From the NCBI GenBank assembly GCA_036705565.1, contig JAUBUY010000015.1: DNA of 64,000 nt; one strand, 5' to 3'. This DNA comes from Microcoleus sp036705565. Lineage in GTDB: Bacteria > Cyanobacteriota > Cyanobacteriia > Cyanobacteriales > Microcoleaceae. The notes under the pieces were generated by a model that was given only the letters and a program-made list of their open reading frames with translations, ran no database searches and was not told the DNA's origin. Positions 8,680 to 15,143 of this stretch are shown piece by piece (the stretch's first letter is position 1; each line of letters begins with the position of its first letter). A program made the position numbers and the translations under genes.

Positions 8680-8730
8680 TCTCCTCCCTCTCTTCCTCTG
8701 CGCCCTCTGCGCCCTCTGCGGTAAAAAAAA
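8680..8730. repeat. CCCTCTGCG dispersed simple repeat
   Basis: Runs of CCTCTGCGC units ending in a poly-A stretch lie between the nucleoside hydrolase stop and the DUF3370 start. It is a common cyanobacterial intergenic repeat and supports the later start codon. Confidence 0.6.
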
Positions 8731-8743
8731 CTCATCTCAAAAA

Positions 8744-10090
8744 ATGCTGCCAATTCTATCAATCATCCCCTTAGCCCAAACCCCTCCCGCACCTCAAGAA
8801 ATCCTCCAAATCCAAGAAGTGCGACCACTCCCCGGAGAGTTAGACAACATACCAGTATTTAACAGCAACAGCCCAGAATTAGTGCTGCAAGAAGGAATTT
8901 TGCTTTCGACATTTCCCCCAGATAGTAAAAGATTTCCGGCGGCACATTTAAACTTTCCCTTTCAAGGACGTTTCGACATATTTGCCCACCACATAGCCCG
9001 CGCACCTTCCCCGGAAGATTTGCGAACATTGTATCAAGGAGTAATTGTTTATAATCCGGGCAATAAACCTGTAAAATTAGATATATTGCAAGCTGCGAGT
9101 TATCTCAGTCAACCCGATGCACCTTTTATTGAATTGCCGCCGCAAGTCGATAATTCAAACAGTAATATTTACGCCGGGCCGGGAAGTCGCGCTGTGAATG
9201 ATATTCTCAGAGGAAGGAGACAGTCTGACTTTGATCCGCAGTTAATTATTCCACCGGGAAAAAGCCAACTGTTGATGAATCATCCGATACCGGTGCGGGA
9301 ATTAGTACCGCCGCTAAACGGTCGATCGACCTTGATGCGGTTACGCAGCAATGGTATAGTCTATGTTGCCAGTCTGGCGATGTTTGCCCGAGTTGACGCA
9401 CAGGGAAACGAGCGATCGCCCAATTTAACAGAATGGCAAAACTTATTAGACAATGGTAATATAGCCGGGCCGCGCGATCGAACTCCCACACCGCCCGAAA
9501 TCACCGAAGGTCAAATAATTTACGGCCGAGTTGCCGGTGTAGCATTAGGTTCACAATGGCGAGCACTTCTCTCAGACAACCCCGCCACCTCAAACCTAGC
9601 AATTCCCCAACCCGGAACAGCATTTTCCTACCCATTAAGCAGCCTCCCGCGCGGAATGCTGGGAACAAATCAAGTGCAAAGTGCGAGAATGCTAGTCCGC
9701 TACCCAGATACAGCATACCGCGCCCACGGCAATTACGGAATTCAATACAGTCTCAGCTTGCCGCTATACAATTCTACCAGCAAAAATCAAACTGTAACTG
9801 TCGCGATTCAAACTCCAATTAAGACAGACAAATTAACTTCAGGAGGACTTAGTTTTTTAGAACCTCCGGCACCTCAAACTTTTTTTAGGGGAACTGTCAG
9901 AGTGCGCTATAATGATGACAATAAAGTGCCTCAAACTCGGTACGTGCATTTAGTGCAGCGGCGGGGACAGCAGGGGGAACCTTTGGTAAAACTAGAGATG
10001 AAATCGGGAGAAAAGCGGCTTGTAGAAGTGGATTTTATTTATCCGCCCGATGCGTCGCCGCCGCAAGTTTTGACAGTGAAAACAAATTAA
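8744..10090 (+). CDS. DUF3370 protein, probably exported
   Basis: This 448-residue cyanobacterial protein is recognised by EVRPLPGELDNIPVFNSNSP and the following ILLSTFPP..KRFPAAHLNFPF block, which mark DUF3370. Function is unknown. It is rich in beta-strand-like segments, and the short N-terminal hydrophobic stretch LPILSIIPLAQ could be a signal anchor. An ATG-less extension to 8594 is open, but that DNA is the dispersed CTCTGCGCCCTCTGCGG repeat, so the ATG at 8744 is preferred. It runs in the same direction as the nucleoside hydrolase, 137 bases downstream. Confidence 0.75.
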   Translation: MLPILSIIPLAQTPPAPQEILQIQEVRPLPGELDNIPVFNSNSPELVLQEGILLSTFPPDSKRFPAAHLNFPFQGRFDIFAHHIARAPSPEDLRTLYQGVIVYNPGNKPVKLDILQAASYLSQPDAPFIELPPQVDNSNSNIYAGPGSRAVNDILRGRRQSDFDPQLIIPPGKSQLLMNHPIPVRELVPPLNGRSTLMRLRSNGIVYVASLAMFARVDAQGNERSPNLTEWQNLLDNGNIAGPRDRTPTPPEITEGQIIYGRVAGVALGSQWRALLSDNPATSNLAIPQPGTAFSYPLSSLPRGMLGTNQVQSARMLVRYPDTAYRAHGNYGIQYSLSLPLYNSTSKNQTVTVAIQTPIKTDKLTSGGLSFLEPPAPQTFFRGTVRVRYNDDNKVPQTRYVHLVQRRGQQGEPLVKLEMKSGEKRLVEVDFIYPPDASPPQVLTVKTN

Positions 10091-10127
10091 ATTTGATTTG
10101 ATTTGAACTTGTTTAAGATTAGCAATT

Positions 10128-10253
10128 ATATTATGTCCGGTCGATTACCATAAATCAGGTAGGGGCGGGTTCACAAACAATATCTGCCAATAATTAACAA
10201 TCTCAAAAACCCGCCCGACCGGGATATTAGGGTCAATCGAGCGGACATGATAT
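10128..10253. mobile_element. MITE family A, copy 1
   Basis: A 126-bp element. Its left end ATATTATGTCCGGTCGATTACC and right end GGTCAATCGAGCGGACATGATAT (each read in pieces under 20 bases) form terminal inverted repeats ATATCATGTCC/GGACATGATAT. The core is GTAGGGGCGGGTTCAC and CAAAAACCCGCCC. Other copies lie at 33144-33270 and 59545-59672, with a deletion remnant at 35626-35658. No coding capacity. Confidence 0.85.
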
Positions 10254-10293
10254 TAACCGGGATTTCCCATCTCGACAATGTGTTTGAGAGCGT

Positions 10294-10451
10294 TTAAGGA
10301 TCGCGAATTAAATAACTTACAATTTTAATAGTTATTGTGGGATGGGCGTCCCGCCCGTCTTTTTTGGATGGGCGTCCCGCCCGTCTTTTTTGGACGGGCG
10401 TCCCGCCCATCCCACTTTTAAGAGTGGAAGTTATTTAATTCTCATTCCTAA
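10294..10451. mobile_element. MITE family B, copy 1 (abuts the DUF4335 stop codon)
   Basis: The 158-bp element runs from TTAAGGATCGCGAATTAAATAA to TTATTTAATTCTCATTCCTAA, with imperfect inverted termini. Its core has three GGGCGTCCCGCCC palindromes in tandem. Its end TTAGGAATGAG on the minus strand supplies the TAG stop of the DUF4335 gene. A second copy in the other orientation lies at 19694-19835. Confidence 0.8.
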
Positions 10452-12043
10452 TCACTCTCTTCCAAAAAGGTTTGTACTCTACCGTTCGGTCGCAAAACCA
10501 CTCTAATTTTTGGGTTTTTTCCATTAGAAACGGCAGAAACAAACGGCTCGCCGGCTAATGGCATATTAACTTGCTCGATATAATCGGCTGCTGCTTTTCC
10601 CATCGGCATAATACTTTCAACTGACCCATTTTCATCGATCAGCACGCTGTATTCCAAAGTTTGTTCCATTCCTTCAGGAGGCTTCCAGCGTTCCTCAAAG
10701 TAAGTTCTAGCTTCTGAAACTTGAGGAATAGTATCAAATAAAGTGCGGTTTTTTTTGCTCGCCGCCACCTGATTGTTATCCTCAGACTCCGCAGGCGGTT
10801 GAGCGTCCTCAAGGGCTGGGAGTTCGGTACTGGCTGGGGGGACAATCGGCTCGATGGGGCTGGGGAAGGTTTGGGGCGGGGGAACAGGAAATCGGGAAGC
10901 CGACAGGGATGGCGGCAGGGGGGGCGGTACGGCGGGAGCCAGTCTCGGCGGTAGAGGGGGCAGCACGTAGGGTACTGGTGCGGGTGCTTGGGGGGCGGAA
11001 ATCGGCGGTTCTTCGGGGGCGGGAATAGTGATTGTTGACCCTTGAGGGAAAGCTGGAGCGCTCTGTGGGGCGCTGGCTGCGCTGCCGTTGGCTGGAAATA
11101 GCAGGGGTGGCTGCTGGATGGGGCTGGGTCTGTTGGTGGCTGGAGTTGGAGCGAGGGCGATTGGGGGCAAGCTGGGGCTGGGGGAGGCCGCAGTGTTGAT
11201 GGGCGGGGGCGGCAGGGGCGGTAAAGCGGGTGTGGCTGCGGGTGTTGGTGCTGGGGGTGTCGGTAGGGCGGGAACTGGACTGGGGGAAACGCCGGCAGCT
11301 AACTGGGGGTTTCCAGGAACGGTGCTCAATTGTGGATTGGCGGGGGCTGTGGCGGGGGCTGAGGCGGTTTGCGGGGAGGTGGCGGTTCGATCGAGCATTT
11401 TGATAGTTCCTGTCGTCAGGCCGGCGCTGGCTACCAGCAATGCTGCCACCTTGAGCCAGGGTGAGGACAGCGGTTGTCGGGGTTCGCGGTTGAGGTTGGG
11501 AAGCGCCATCACTTCGGCGGCGCAGTTATCTAGTGCTGTGGCTAAGTCAAACAGTTGCAGGGTGCTCAAGGGAACTACTGGCCCGGATTCTGCGGCGCTC
11601 AAAGAGCCTAAAAATAAGTTGTGGGCGAGCAAGCCGCGGGGTTCTAAGCGGGGGGGAACCGGAAGGTAGGCTGTGTTGGGGGCCCAGGTTGCTAGTTCGG
11701 CAGTGTTGACGGCTCGATCGAATATAACTGCGTTATCCGATGCTTCTGGCGAGTCTGGACCTGCTGCGGTACGATCGATTTGAGAGTTGAGGTTGTTTTC
11801 CCAATCGCGGGATTCGCCGAGCAAGTTTTGGACGTAGGTGCTAACAGCTTCGTGGAGGGTTTCGAGTTGAATGCGATCGCCCCTGATAGTAACGTGTTGG
11901 GTATCTGGCAGCCTGGGGTCGTCGAGTCGCAGCTCAAAACTTAAAGATTTAAACACCGGTTGGCCCGCCCAGCGAGATAGAGGCGAACTTTTGGCTGTAA
12001 TTTCCAGCGTGCAAGTGGGGGGCGTGTACCGTTTGAGAACCAT
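10448..12043 (-). CDS. DUF4335 protein with proline-rich linker
   Basis: This 531-residue cyanobacterial protein has an N-terminal DUF4335-type domain (residues 1-75, MVLKRYTPPTCTLEI and LSFELRLDDPRLP). There is a probable single membrane helix at about 190-212 (WLKVAALLVASAGLTTG). A very long Pro/Ala/Ser-rich spacer runs from about 225 to 420, followed by a C-terminal folded domain with LEYSVLIDENGSVESIMP. The layout suggests a bitopic envelope protein with its C-terminus held away from the membrane. It is followed upstream by the DUF3038 gene, and the two are conserved neighbours in cyanobacteria. Function is unknown. The stop codon lies within a MITE end. Confidence 0.8.
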   Translation of the reverse strand: MVLKRYTPPTCTLEITAKSSPLSRWAGQPVFKSLSFELRLDDPRLPDTQHVTIRGDRIQLETLHEAVSTYVQNLLGESRDWENNLNSQIDRTAAGPDSPEASDNAVIFDRAVNTAELATWAPNTAYLPVPPRLEPRGLLAHNLFLGSLSAAESGPVVPLSTLQLFDLATALDNCAAEVMALPNLNREPRQPLSSPWLKVAALLVASAGLTTGTIKMLDRTATSPQTASAPATAPANPQLSTVPGNPQLAAGVSPSPVPALPTPPAPTPAATPALPPLPPPPINTAASPSPSLPPIALAPTPATNRPSPIQQPPLLFPANGSAASAPQSAPAFPQGSTITIPAPEEPPISAPQAPAPVPYVLPPLPPRLAPAVPPPLPPSLSASRFPVPPPQTFPSPIEPIVPPASTELPALEDAQPPAESEDNNQVAASKKNRTLFDTIPQVSEARTYFEERWKPPEGMEQTLEYSVLIDENGSVESIMPMGKAAADYIEQVNMPLAGEPFVSAVSNGKNPKIRVVLRPNGRVQTFLEESD

Positions 12044-12048
12044 AGCGA

Positions 12049-12093
12049 AGAAGGAAGAAGGAAGAGGGAAGAAGGAAGAAGGAAGAGGGAATA
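12049..12093. repeat. Purine-rich simple repeat (GAAGGAA/GAGGGAA)n
   Basis: Same unit as at 274-312. Here it lies immediately upstream of the DUF4335 gene start on the minus strand, where it reads as a pyrimidine tract. Confidence 0.8.
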
Positions 12094-12137
12094 ACTATGT
12101 TTTATCTGATATTTTGCAGCATTCTTAACAAGCTTTT

Positions 12138-12214
12138 TTAGCAACAGGCAAGATGCCTGTTCCACAACAAATAAATTTTTTGGTGGAACAGGCATCTTGC
12201 CTGTTGCGGAGCTT
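12138..12214. repeat. Hairpin repeat family C (GGAACAGGCATCTTGCC)
   Basis: CAACAGGCAAGATGCCTGTTCCAC and its inverse GTGGAACAGGCATCTTGCCTGTTG (given here in two parts of a palindrome) bracket an AT-rich spacer. Relatives lie at 55336-55412 and 57470-57544. Confidence 0.75.
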
Positions 12215-12242
12215 TGTCATTCTCGTTCCCATTATGCTTAGC

Positions 12243-12848
12243 TTAATTTTTAGCGCGGTCTAGAAGTGCCAGCCAGAGGCGGCGGTGGCCGCCGGGACTG
12301 CTGTAAAATAGCAAATCGATCAGGAGTTTGAGGGCCAAATTAGTCAGTTCTCGGGCCGATAAATTTTCTGCATCTTCCATGCGCGAGCTATAAGTGTTGC
12401 TGAACCTGTCAATATAATCTCCCAACAAAGCGATTGTGTGAGGTTCGCGGTTTTGCTCTGCCATTTGTTCGAGCAAAGCAACAGCGCGGCGGATTAAAGC
12501 TTGGTGCTGACAGGCCAAATGACAGCTTATCAAAACGAGCGATCGAGCTTCCTCCACATCGAGTTTTTTGCGCCCTCCCTGGCCTTTCCGCAGCGGGTTA
12601 GATTGGCGCAGCCGCCACAAAGCTACCCGATCGGCTACCATTGGCTCTAAATTCAGTTCGGCTGCTACCTTGAGCATCGCCTCTGAGCCAATTTCTGCCA
12701 GTGCTTCTAGGGCTAACAGCACTAAATCCAGTTGGGCTTTAATGTTGTCCAACTGGGTAGGTTCTGGTGCTTTTCGGGTCAATTCTTCCCAGTTGGGAGA
12801 TGGACCGGTTTCGTTTGTGGGAGCGGAGGACTTTAGGGTCGAGCGCAT
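12243..12848 (-). CDS. DUF3038 protein
   Basis: This 201-residue soluble, mainly helical protein has features I recognise as DUF3038: LDLVLLALEALAEIGSEAML near residue 40, VALWRLRQSNPLRKGQGG near 75 and VEEARSLVLISCHLA. DUF3038 is restricted to cyanobacteria and sits next to DUF4335, as here. Function is unknown. It starts at the ATG at 12848. It is probably transcribed together with DUF4335, although ~200 bases of repeats separate them. Confidence 0.8.
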   Translation of the reverse strand: MRSTLKSSAPTNETGPSPNWEELTRKAPEPTQLDNIKAQLDLVLLALEALAEIGSEAMLKVAAELNLEPMVADRVALWRLRQSNPLRKGQGGRKKLDVEEARSLVLISCHLACQHQALIRRAVALLEQMAEQNREPHTIALLGDYIDRFSNTYSSRMEDAENLSARELTNLALKLLIDLLFYSSPGGHRRLWLALLDRAKN

Positions 12849-13162
12849 GGCTTCAGCACGGGAAATTAAGACAGGTTGAGGCAGGATATCAAACAGTATG
12901 CAGTGATAAAAGCTTTGCAGCCTGTGGGCAACAGCACATCTGTTAAGTTGTCTCCATAGCTCGTTGCTTTGATTCCGGCAATCCTAACTGCAGGACGGAG
13001 TTGCGGGTGAAAAGTTGCGGTTTCAAGGAAGATCGATCGCGATCGGCAAAACCCATAGATTTTTACCCCTAACCATGCTACGCCGCAGAGTGACCGAAAT
13101 CAAATCAGTGCCTTGAAACTATCGGGACTTATATCAATGCAAACATCCTAGCGCTCTCGAAT
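12849..13162. other. Intergenic, nothing recognised before the C-box
   Basis: About 310 bases between the DUF3038 start and the R-M operator. There are HIP1-like GATCGATCGCGATCG motifs but no open frame with coding character and no hairpin with a T run. Confidence 0.6.
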
Positions 13163-13196
13163 GCTACTTATAGTCTGTCGCTACTCATAGTCTGTC
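13163..13196 (+). promoter_or_regulatory. C-box operator of the restriction-modification system
   Basis: Two adjacent 17-bp direct repeats, GCTACTTATAGTCTGTC (13163-13179) and GCTACTCATAGTCTGTC (13180-13196), differ at one base. Each holds the dyad ACT-N3-AGT. The unit matches the C-box pattern ACTYATAGTCYGT known from PvuII/Esp1396I-type controller proteins. The second box ends 36 bases before the ATG of the XRE gene, the expected place for activation followed by self-repression. TATAGT within the boxes and ATTATAG just after them are possible -10 elements. Confidence 0.85.
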
Positions 13197-13232
13197 AGAT
13201 TATAGTTGTCATGGCTTCATCTGGCGCCATCT

Positions 13233-13445
13233 ATGGATATTACGGAGCAATTTGGTAAAAAAGTTAGACATTTCCGAAAGCTCAGAAATCTTTCCCAAGA
13301 TCAGCTTGCAGAACTATCTGAATTACATCGCACCTATATTGGTTCAGTTGAACGAGGGGAACGGAATATAACGCTGCTTAATGCCAGCAAAATAGCCAAG
13401 GCATTATCCGTTAGTCTAGCTGAACTGGTAACTGCTGATGACTGA
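13233..13445 (+). CDS. R-M controller protein (C protein, XRE-type HTH)
   Basis: A 70-residue single-domain DNA-binding protein. The helix-turn-helix reads LRNLSQDQLAELSELHRTYI, and SVERGERNITLLNASKIAKAL is typical of C proteins. It should bind the C-box just upstream as a dimer and time expression of the endonuclease after the methylase. The start was set at the ATG at 13233 (MDITEQFGKK); an earlier TTG-initiated reading from 13206 overlaps the -10 region. The stop overlaps the endonuclease start by eight bases, so the two are co-transcribed. Confidence 0.88.
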   Translation: MDITEQFGKKVRHFRKLRNLSQDQLAELSELHRTYIGSVERGERNITLLNASKIAKALSVSLAELVTADD

Positions 13446-13986
13446 AAGAAGACTAGAGCAAATTTTAGCAAGATACCAAAAATCATTTACCGAAAAAATT
13501 TATGCAGAAGAGAATGAAGAACACGATATTTTAATGGATGTGTTTGGTATTTCTCCAATAATAAAAAAAGAAAATAGGCAATATTGGGGGCGTGAGTTAG
13601 GTATGTGTTGGCAATCGTTAGTTACTGAAACGTGTAAAACATATTGCAGTAGCTTTAAGCCAGCATTGAAAGTTGAAAGCGATGAGCCGTGCGATCTGAT
13701 TGTTGATGGGTACGCAATAGATACAAAATATCGTATTGGCTCAGGAGATTCTGGAACACTGAAAAAGTTCAAATCTTATGGCGAACTACTTCGTAATCTT
13801 AATTACGAGCCCGTCTTTTTAATACTTAGACAAGATAATTTGCCCGCAGCTATTACAGCGTGCCAAAAAGGGACTTGGAAAGTTTACACAGGGGACGATT
13901 CGTTTGAGTTTATACAAACAATAAGCGGGTTTGATTTAAAGTCATTTCTTATTGAAAAAGTGGGAGAATTCCCTGTATACCGCTGA
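13438..13986 (+). CDS. Type II restriction endonuclease (putative)
   Basis: A 182-residue protein with no family name I can assign with certainty. CDLIVDGYAIDTKYRIGSG around residues 80-98 fits a PD-(D/E)XK nuclease core, with Asp on one strand and D-T-K on the next. RELGMCWQSLVTE upstream offers the helical Glu. Its position, overlapping the C-protein gene and convergent with a DNA methyltransferase, is the main argument for endonuclease activity. The 3' end overlaps the methylase gene by 38 bases. Codon use and AT content look unlike the neighbours, consistent with transfer. Recognition sequence unknown. Confidence 0.75.
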   Translation: MTERRLEQILARYQKSFTEKIYAEENEEHDILMDVFGISPIIKKENRQYWGRELGMCWQSLVTETCKTYCSSFKPALKVESDEPCDLIVDGYAIDTKYRIGSGDSGTLKKFKSYGELLRNLNYEPVFLILRQDNLPAAITACQKGTWKVYTGDDSFEFIQTISGFDLKSFLIEKVGEFPVYR

Positions 13987-14890
13987 AACTATCAAGGCGC
14001 TTGTTGATAATCTCTATGTAGTCAGGTACTATTTCAATGCCAACATACCTAATGCCAAATTCTTGCGCCGCCAGCAATGTAGTTCCAGATCCTGCGAAAG
14101 GATCGATTAGAATAGAATTTTCCAAACGCGGTACAAATATTTCGACCAGCTTTCTCATGAGAGCGATTGGTTTAACTGTGCAATGGACGTTAAACTCCTC
14201 GGTTTTCTCACGCTGTATACCTTCTAAAATATTTGACTGAAAACCACCGAACCGATCTTTAGTATAAAATAGACCAGTACCATACTCCTGTAGAGTTTCC
14301 AAGTAATTATTGACCAGTGGTTTTTGAAGTACGCAGATTGCTTCCCATTCGTTCCTCAGACAACTGTGCCAACCATCCCATTTTTCAGAATTTTCATATC
14401 CTTTCTTCTCTAACTGTTGTTTGATATTGACACCCTTAGGGATACCGCTCGATCTTTTATAAACAAGAATATCTCTCGCATAGAAACCAGCACTTTCAAG
14501 TGCTACTTGTACGTGAGCAACAGTCCGCGTGCTGTTGAAAACTAAAACTGTCGCACCCGGTTTGCAGATCCGAAAAAGCTGCTCACCCCACTCAAAGCAC
14601 CACTTTTCATAATCCAGAGTGTTGTTACGATTCCTTTGATACCATTTTTCATTTCTGACTCCACCTGCTAAACCACTGCCATAGGGAATGTTTTTGACAA
14701 GGGTTTTATTTCCCTTGCCATTGACTCTTTCAATACGCCTTTGAATTTCTGAGTCATCCCATTTATGACCAATAAATTCATAATTATAAGGTGGGTCAGT
14801 GATACAGGCAGAAATATAATTTTCTGGCAAGGTCTTCATCACTTCACGACAGTCGCCCACCAAAACTTCATTTGAGGGAGTTTTTTTCAT
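13949..14890 (-). CDS. Type II DNA methyltransferase (beta-class N6A/N4C)
   Basis: This 313-residue SAM-dependent modification enzyme protects the host from the adjacent endonuclease. Catalytic motif IV, ITDPPYNYEF, lies near residue 34 and the SAM-binding motif I, LIDPFAGSGTTLLAAQEF, near residue 264. This order, catalytic first with the target-recognition region between, defines the beta group of amino-methyltransferases. VLVFNSTRTVAHV and CTVKPIALMRKLVEIFVP are further family blocks. DPPY does not distinguish N6-adenine from N4-cytosine. It is transcribed towards the endonuclease, with 38 bases of tail-to-tail overlap. Start ATG at 14890. Confidence 0.92.
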   Translation of the reverse strand: MKKTPSNEVLVGDCREVMKTLPENYISACITDPPYNYEFIGHKWDDSEIQRRIERVNGKGNKTLVKNIPYGSGLAGGVRNEKWYQRNRNNTLDYEKWCFEWGEQLFRICKPGATVLVFNSTRTVAHVQVALESAGFYARDILVYKRSSGIPKGVNIKQQLEKKGYENSEKWDGWHSCLRNEWEAICVLQKPLVNNYLETLQEYGTGLFYTKDRFGGFQSNILEGIQREKTEEFNVHCTVKPIALMRKLVEIFVPRLENSILIDPFAGSGTTLLAAQEFGIRYVGIEIVPDYIEIINKRLDSFSGIQGILPLFQ

Positions 14891-15143
14891 GAGTCAGGCA
14901 GTTACTAAAGTGGGAAATCAACTCTTAATTATGCCACATTTGCAGTAGATAGTGAATCTAAATGAGTCGTGAAACACTCTTCTCTTTCCAAACTTCGCGT
15001 TCTTTGCGTCTTCGCGGTTCGTAAAAAAAAATCACAACTCATTTACACTCCCTATAGGCAGTCTAAATCATAGATTCATTCCAGCTTGTTTTGCTGCATC
15101 CAAACATATAATTAGTAATCCACCAGAAATCCCTCAATCCTGA
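14891..15143. repeat. Gap with CTTCGCGTTCTTTGCG-type repeat
   Basis: At 14990-15025 lies AACTTCGCGTTCTTTGCGTC followed by TTCGCGGTTCG, a dispersed cyanobacterial repeat. Its inverse appears at 59693-59723. No gene seen. Confidence 0.55.

Noticed and set aside
8594..8743. 50-codon N-terminal extension of the DUF3370 protein
   Set aside because: The DNA is a dispersed CTCTGCG repeat and the extension overlaps the end of the nucleoside hydrolase gene.
11088..11669. 193-codon plus-strand open frame rich in Gly/Ala
   Set aside because: It is the antisense shadow of the Pro/Ala-rich spacer of the DUF4335 gene; composition follows from the CCG/GCC-rich sense codons.
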